Source: Gymnopus androsaceus JB14 (lineage: Eukaryota; Basidiomycota; Agaricomycetes; Agaricales; Omphalotaceae). Taken from it: a stretch of 64,000 nt of DNA. Made by a program: the position numbers and the translations under genes. How positions within the stretch are numbered: position 1 is the first letter of the stretch; each line of letters begins with the position of its first letter. The notes under the pieces are model-generated. The model worked only from the letters and a program-made list of their open reading frames with translations, did not search any database and was not told the origin of the DNA. The stretch spans positions 62,001 to 126,000 of the forward strand of contig ML769486.1 in NCBI GenBank assembly GCA_009733575.1, read 5' to 3'. This document shows positions 60,564-64,000 of the stretch, one piece after another.

Positions 60564-60833
60564 ATGTCCTCTCCTCATCCACCTCGCCGTTCTCTACGAT
60601 TGAAACGCAAGCTCGAAATAGAGAGCCCTTCAAAAGCTTCAAAGCGTATGAAGCGTCCAGATCATCCCAAGGCTTCTGAGCACCTGCCTAGCAAAAGAAC
60701 TGCGCCCAAATCAAACGACTCGCAGTCCCAGAGGATCCCATCTTCCAGGCTCATATCTCCTTCCAACTCAGGACCATCTAATGAATCAGGTGCTTCCAAT
60801 GCAGGTCTGTGCCACTGCACTTCGCACGACTGA
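60564..60833 (+). CDS. Short basic Ser/Pro/Lys-rich protein or N-terminal exon
   Basis: Starting MSSPHPPRRSLRLKRKLEIE, the 89-codon frame is rich in Lys, Ser and Pro with several nuclear-localisation-like clusters (RLKRK, SKRMKR, SKRTAP). It may continue through a 33-bp intron after SNAG, but only to an early stop. No domain was recognised. Low complexity makes the call weak. Confidence 0.3.
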   Translation: MSSPHPPRRSLRLKRKLEIESPSKASKRMKRPDHPKASEHLPSKRTAPKSNDSQSQRIPSSRLISPSNSGPSNESGASNAGLCHCTSHD

Positions 60834-61028
60834 CAGGAGGCATTGATAGAGGCGTGTAATTGTCTCGCCATCCTTTGCGAGCAAGAGGACTTGGACTGGT
60901 CTCTCTTGTTTGCTATGAAGGGCCTGTACAGACCCCTAAAGCATAGAGTAGAGGCATGGGAGGTAGAGCCCACTCCCAGCAGCATAGTAGGAGGTCAGGT
61001 CGTATTTGAGGGCGACAGAGACAGATGA

Positions 61029-61647
61029 TCTGATTAGACTAGTTTTAGTGGTTGTGTTGGAGGCGAATGTATATCGTACTTACCGTAGGCCTGGTGCCAG
61101 ATTCTCATGTAATTCATGGTCTTGAGGACTGGAATTCGTCTTCAATCTCCTAGATGTGCCATGTCAGTCTCATTTTTTCCTCATTAGACTCACGGCACAT
61201 ACCGTCGGCATTTCACCAGCAAAGTAATGGCTAGAAAAAAGAAGTGCAGCAGAAGCTGCATTACTACGGCTTGAGTCATAGTAAGAGAGATCCACTTGCG
61301 TGGATCTCAGTGGAAGGGGACATTGTGTAAGGAAGAAGGAAGGAAGGAACCAAATAAGCGCTGGAGGCGCCTCAGCTCTTGGCATTACTAAGCGGCCACT
61401 TGTTCAATTTTCTTTGGCGCCTCTTCTTACTTACACTCCGTATCCTACCATCCTATCCATTCTGCTCTATCTTAACCAATCCCCGTCTCTCAATCATTTC
61501 TTGTGGTTGATCACTCTTTGACTTCTGTCATTGAGCCCCAGTTTCTAACGGTTGAACATACCTCTTGAAGATTCACGACATGAGGTACATCCTTTCACAA
61601 CATTCCAGGTTGGATGTCACTGAATTCACTATCTTTCAGCCTACCGA
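61029..61647. other. Intergenic stretch
   Basis: No recognised gene. A perfect inverted repeat GAGATCCAC/GTGGATCTC occurs at 61288-61310. 61420-61550 is pyrimidine-rich and probably promoter or leader of the gene at 61648. Confidence 0.4.
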
Positions 61648-63887
61648 TGACAAAAGAGAGTCTCCTCAAAAACAAGAAAACCCGTGAAGATGGTCTGTAC
61701 AGTGCTTGCTTATCTTTCTGTTCGTTTTGCTAACTTTTGACAACCAGGCCAAAGCTCGTCGACGTGTAAGCTGCGAATTCGATATCTACTATTCGAACTA
61801 ACCTTTCCCTTTCAGTTGTCCTACCATCTGACATGGAAGAACTCCCTGCCAGCGTACTCCGTCTTCATACCAAATTTTTCAACAACCTGTCTTTCATGGA
61901 TGGACTCTGTGGATCCTTCCTTCCTGTGACCAAAGAGTACATTACGTCCCTTAATTCTGATTACATTCCTTCGCCGCCACTGGGCTCTACGCGGAACTTG
62001 TACCATCGATCCAATGCCCGTTATGGAGACAACGATCCAATTTGTTGGCCTCAGCTGTTCAATACAAATTATCCCTGGTACAGTGCCATCATGAGGAAGC
62101 CTAAAAGTCTTACTTCCTTGGCCACTTTCATTATGTGGATTGATCTACGCGAAAGCAATATCAAATACACTGTTGAAGGATTATGGCGTAAGGAGGGAGT
62201 GGTGAGGAATGAGCTTACCACTGAGTTAGAATCTCAGATTGAAGCTCTCAAACGTCGGTCGTTGTCCTGGCATCAGACCAATCGAGACGATTTCAGGCGT
62301 AAGTTTGTTAAAGAGCATACGGACACCATCGATCTATGCCTCACTCATCTGAAAAACGTATCTGCGTTGATCAGAGCTCAGCAACTTGCACTCACCGAAC
62401 TCCAGCGAGGTTTCCTGACAGTGCAGGCTGTTTTGGATTATACTGACTATGAGACTCGTGTTATCACCTCTGATGGACCTCTCACATTTCAAAGCAACAA
62501 GATCGGAGCTTTTGTTTGGAATGACAGGGATGCTCGCACACTTTTCAACGCTGGACTTCCCATGTTTTTCATACGCGCTTGGAATGAATTCGACCGCCAG
62601 ATTGTTGAAAAGTATACCTCCTTGCTGCAGCCGAAACTACCTGAAGTTCAGATGAGGCCAGCTGACCCTCCTTACCACACTATAACAATAGGTCAGGCTG
62701 GTTCCGATGACAAGTTTAGTGCACTTCGCCAAGCCTCGATCCAGTGTTTCAACACTATCTCTCCTTTCCAAAACCTTCATATTCCAGGTGCTTATGCCTC
62801 GTCTTATCAACTTGGTAATGGGCATATTATGGCTCCAGCGTCGTCTCCCTCTAGTCATATCCAGCCTTCTTCACAACTTTCTTCGCCTCACCACGGTCAG
62901 CAACAGATCCATTCCCAATGCAGTCAAAACCCGAGAAAACCAAGAAAACCAAGAAAACCCAACACGAACTGTGAGTTCTTGTATTTCAATGTCTTGACTT
63001 CTGTCTAATCTTCTTCAACAGATAGCTCCCACTGTTCAGCGCGATACTTTTGCTGACTTACCTCCAGACAATCCCCTAGTCCCACCTGCCATCAGCGCCT
63101 GGAAAGATGCCAACAAGACCATTAACCAAAATGGTGTATTGCCGGGCAAAAGGTTGTCCGCTGTTCCCGATCCTGGTCTTTTCTTCGGTCTTCAACATCT
63201 CGATTGGCAGTCACCGTATCTCTCCATGTGGCAGCATTTTAGAGCCCATGGCTTGCTGCCTTGGAATCCGGTTGCTCTCCTCTCACAGTCGAACTTTGGC
63301 GCAAGATTCTTGCTTACGCATATCTTCAGCCAATTGAAGCAGGGCAGGTCATTTCTCCCAAAATGCAGGTCACCCTTGAGGCTAAAAAGCTTGTCCGCAA
63401 TGTTATTCTTTCGTACGATTCGCGTAAGACCCTTACGCCAGCATCTTCCACGTCAGCCTTTGATCCAGCCACTGCTCTCAAGTTAATTCGCGAGTTGTGT
63501 ATGATCAATTTTTGCTCTGAAGTTCTCTACGTTGATCAAGTGCTTGATACCAGCCAGCCTGTACCACAACAAACTTTGACCATGGCAGAGCTTGATGCTG
63601 CACGCGCTCAGCATCAATGCAATCGCATAACCCTGATCAACGGCATGTTCTCCTACAATAGCCTCCTCCCTCATGAGGACTACGACTTTGGTATAGCTGC
63701 AGCCGACTGGAATGACCATTATAATGCGCTCAAACACTTTTGGAATTTGCTCAATACGTGGCCTTTACAGAAACCGGCGATATGGCGACGTGGAATTGAT
63801 ATGGATCTCAGTCACAAACGGTTCGAACTCAATGAAGGGGCACAATGGGAAAGAAATTTGTACGAGGCAGCTTGGCATCGAGCATAG
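61648..63887 (+). CDS. Large uncharacterised protein, fungal lineage-specific
   Basis: The proposed start at 61648 (MTKESLLKNKKTREDG) is spliced through two small introns to SSSTFVLPSDMEELPASVLRLHTKFFNNLSF. Main exon landmarks are MDGLCGSFLPVTKEYI, PQLFNTNYPWYSAIMRKPKSL, MWIDLRESNIKYTVEGLWRKEG and LIRAQQLALTELQRGFL. A Ser/Gln/His-rich linker with KPRKPRKP follows. An intron (62971 to about 63025) leads to SPTVQRDTFADLPPDN, DPGLFFGLQHLDWQSPYLSMW and, in a frame shifted by one near 63270, ELWRKILAYAYLQPIEAG. It ends NLYEAAWHRA at 63887. No known domain or transmembrane segment is visible. The one-base frame change suggests either a recent lesion or an unusual junction. It may belong to a transposon-associated family. 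Confidence 0.55.
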
Positions 63888-64000
63888 GCAACATGGCCAC
63901 TGGACCAAGCATGCCCATCTTGGTCGGTAACCGGACATGCAGCTGAGTTGGACCAAGCTGTTTCCATAGCTCGACAGGCATGATGATAGTTGAATAACTC
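63888..64000. other. Right edge, no feature
   Basis: The remaining bases after the stop at 63887 show no coding or repeat structure. Confidence 0.5.

Overview
The window looks like nuclear DNA of a filamentous basidiomycete, most likely an Agaricomycete. The evidence is many short GT-AG introns of about 45-60 bp inside every conserved gene, protein families typical of mushroom-forming fungi (AOX-type alcohol oxidase, PTR2 peptide transporter, MYND/DUF4470 protein, APH-like kinases, arylsulfotransferase), Plavaka-type transposase remains, and TTAGGG-type telomere-like repeats at the left edge. No species assignment is possible from sequence alone, and no tRNA or rRNA gene was seen.

Layout. 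(1) 1-9,000 is a transposon graveyard, possibly subtelomeric: inverted telomere-like motifs around a hairpin, a decayed Ty1/copia retrotransposon with its polypurine tract, a hAT-type MITE with perfect 8-bp target duplication (4061-4663), a decayed Plavaka transposase on the minus strand, and a stray copy of the 3' end of the alcohol oxidase gene. (2) 10,266-25,281 is the gene-rich core: alcohol oxidase (+) tail-to-tail with a PTR2-like transporter (-), a cytochrome-b5-reductase-like gene (+), a zinc alcohol dehydrogenase (-) and a MYND-DUF4470 gene (-). (3) 25,400-43,500 is a rearranged block. A phosphotransferase (APH-like) gene is split by a 1.7-kb terminal-inverted-repeat element packed with GGATGGGAT motifs. 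From the 3' end of that gene onward, about 5 kb is duplicated (28.0-33.1 kb and 38.4-43.3 kb). The two copies have decayed reciprocally: the left copy keeps a reading-frame-intact membrane protein but has a broken acetyl-CoA hydrolase; the right copy keeps an intact acetyl-CoA hydrolase (ACH1 type) but a broken membrane protein. The spacer between them holds a MULE-like element with a 10-bp target duplication, a hypothetical gene and a decayed APH-like kinase.

(4) 44,120-58,900 is AT-rich and repeat-dominated. It contains a protein-kinase-like gene whose last codons are cut off by a 1,005-bp hAT-type MITE with a perfect 8-bp duplication, another 698-bp MITE nested in the arm of a 1.6-kb foldback element, a 150-bp tandem repeat, a second 0.8-kb foldback element, and a 5'-truncated arylsulfotransferase pseudogene next to a TTAAAC-rich repeat. 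(5) 59,300-63,900 carries two or three uncharacterised lineage-specific genes on the plus strand, at least two of them with a frame break.

The intact metabolic genes (alcohol oxidase, alcohol dehydrogenase, cytochrome b5 reductase, acetyl-CoA/CoA-transferase, peptide uptake) fit ordinary saprotrophic C1/C2 and nitrogen metabolism. There is no sign that they form a dedicated biosynthetic cluster. The most noteworthy signals are the mobile elements, several of which can be reduced to exact insertion sites, and the reciprocally decayed duplication.
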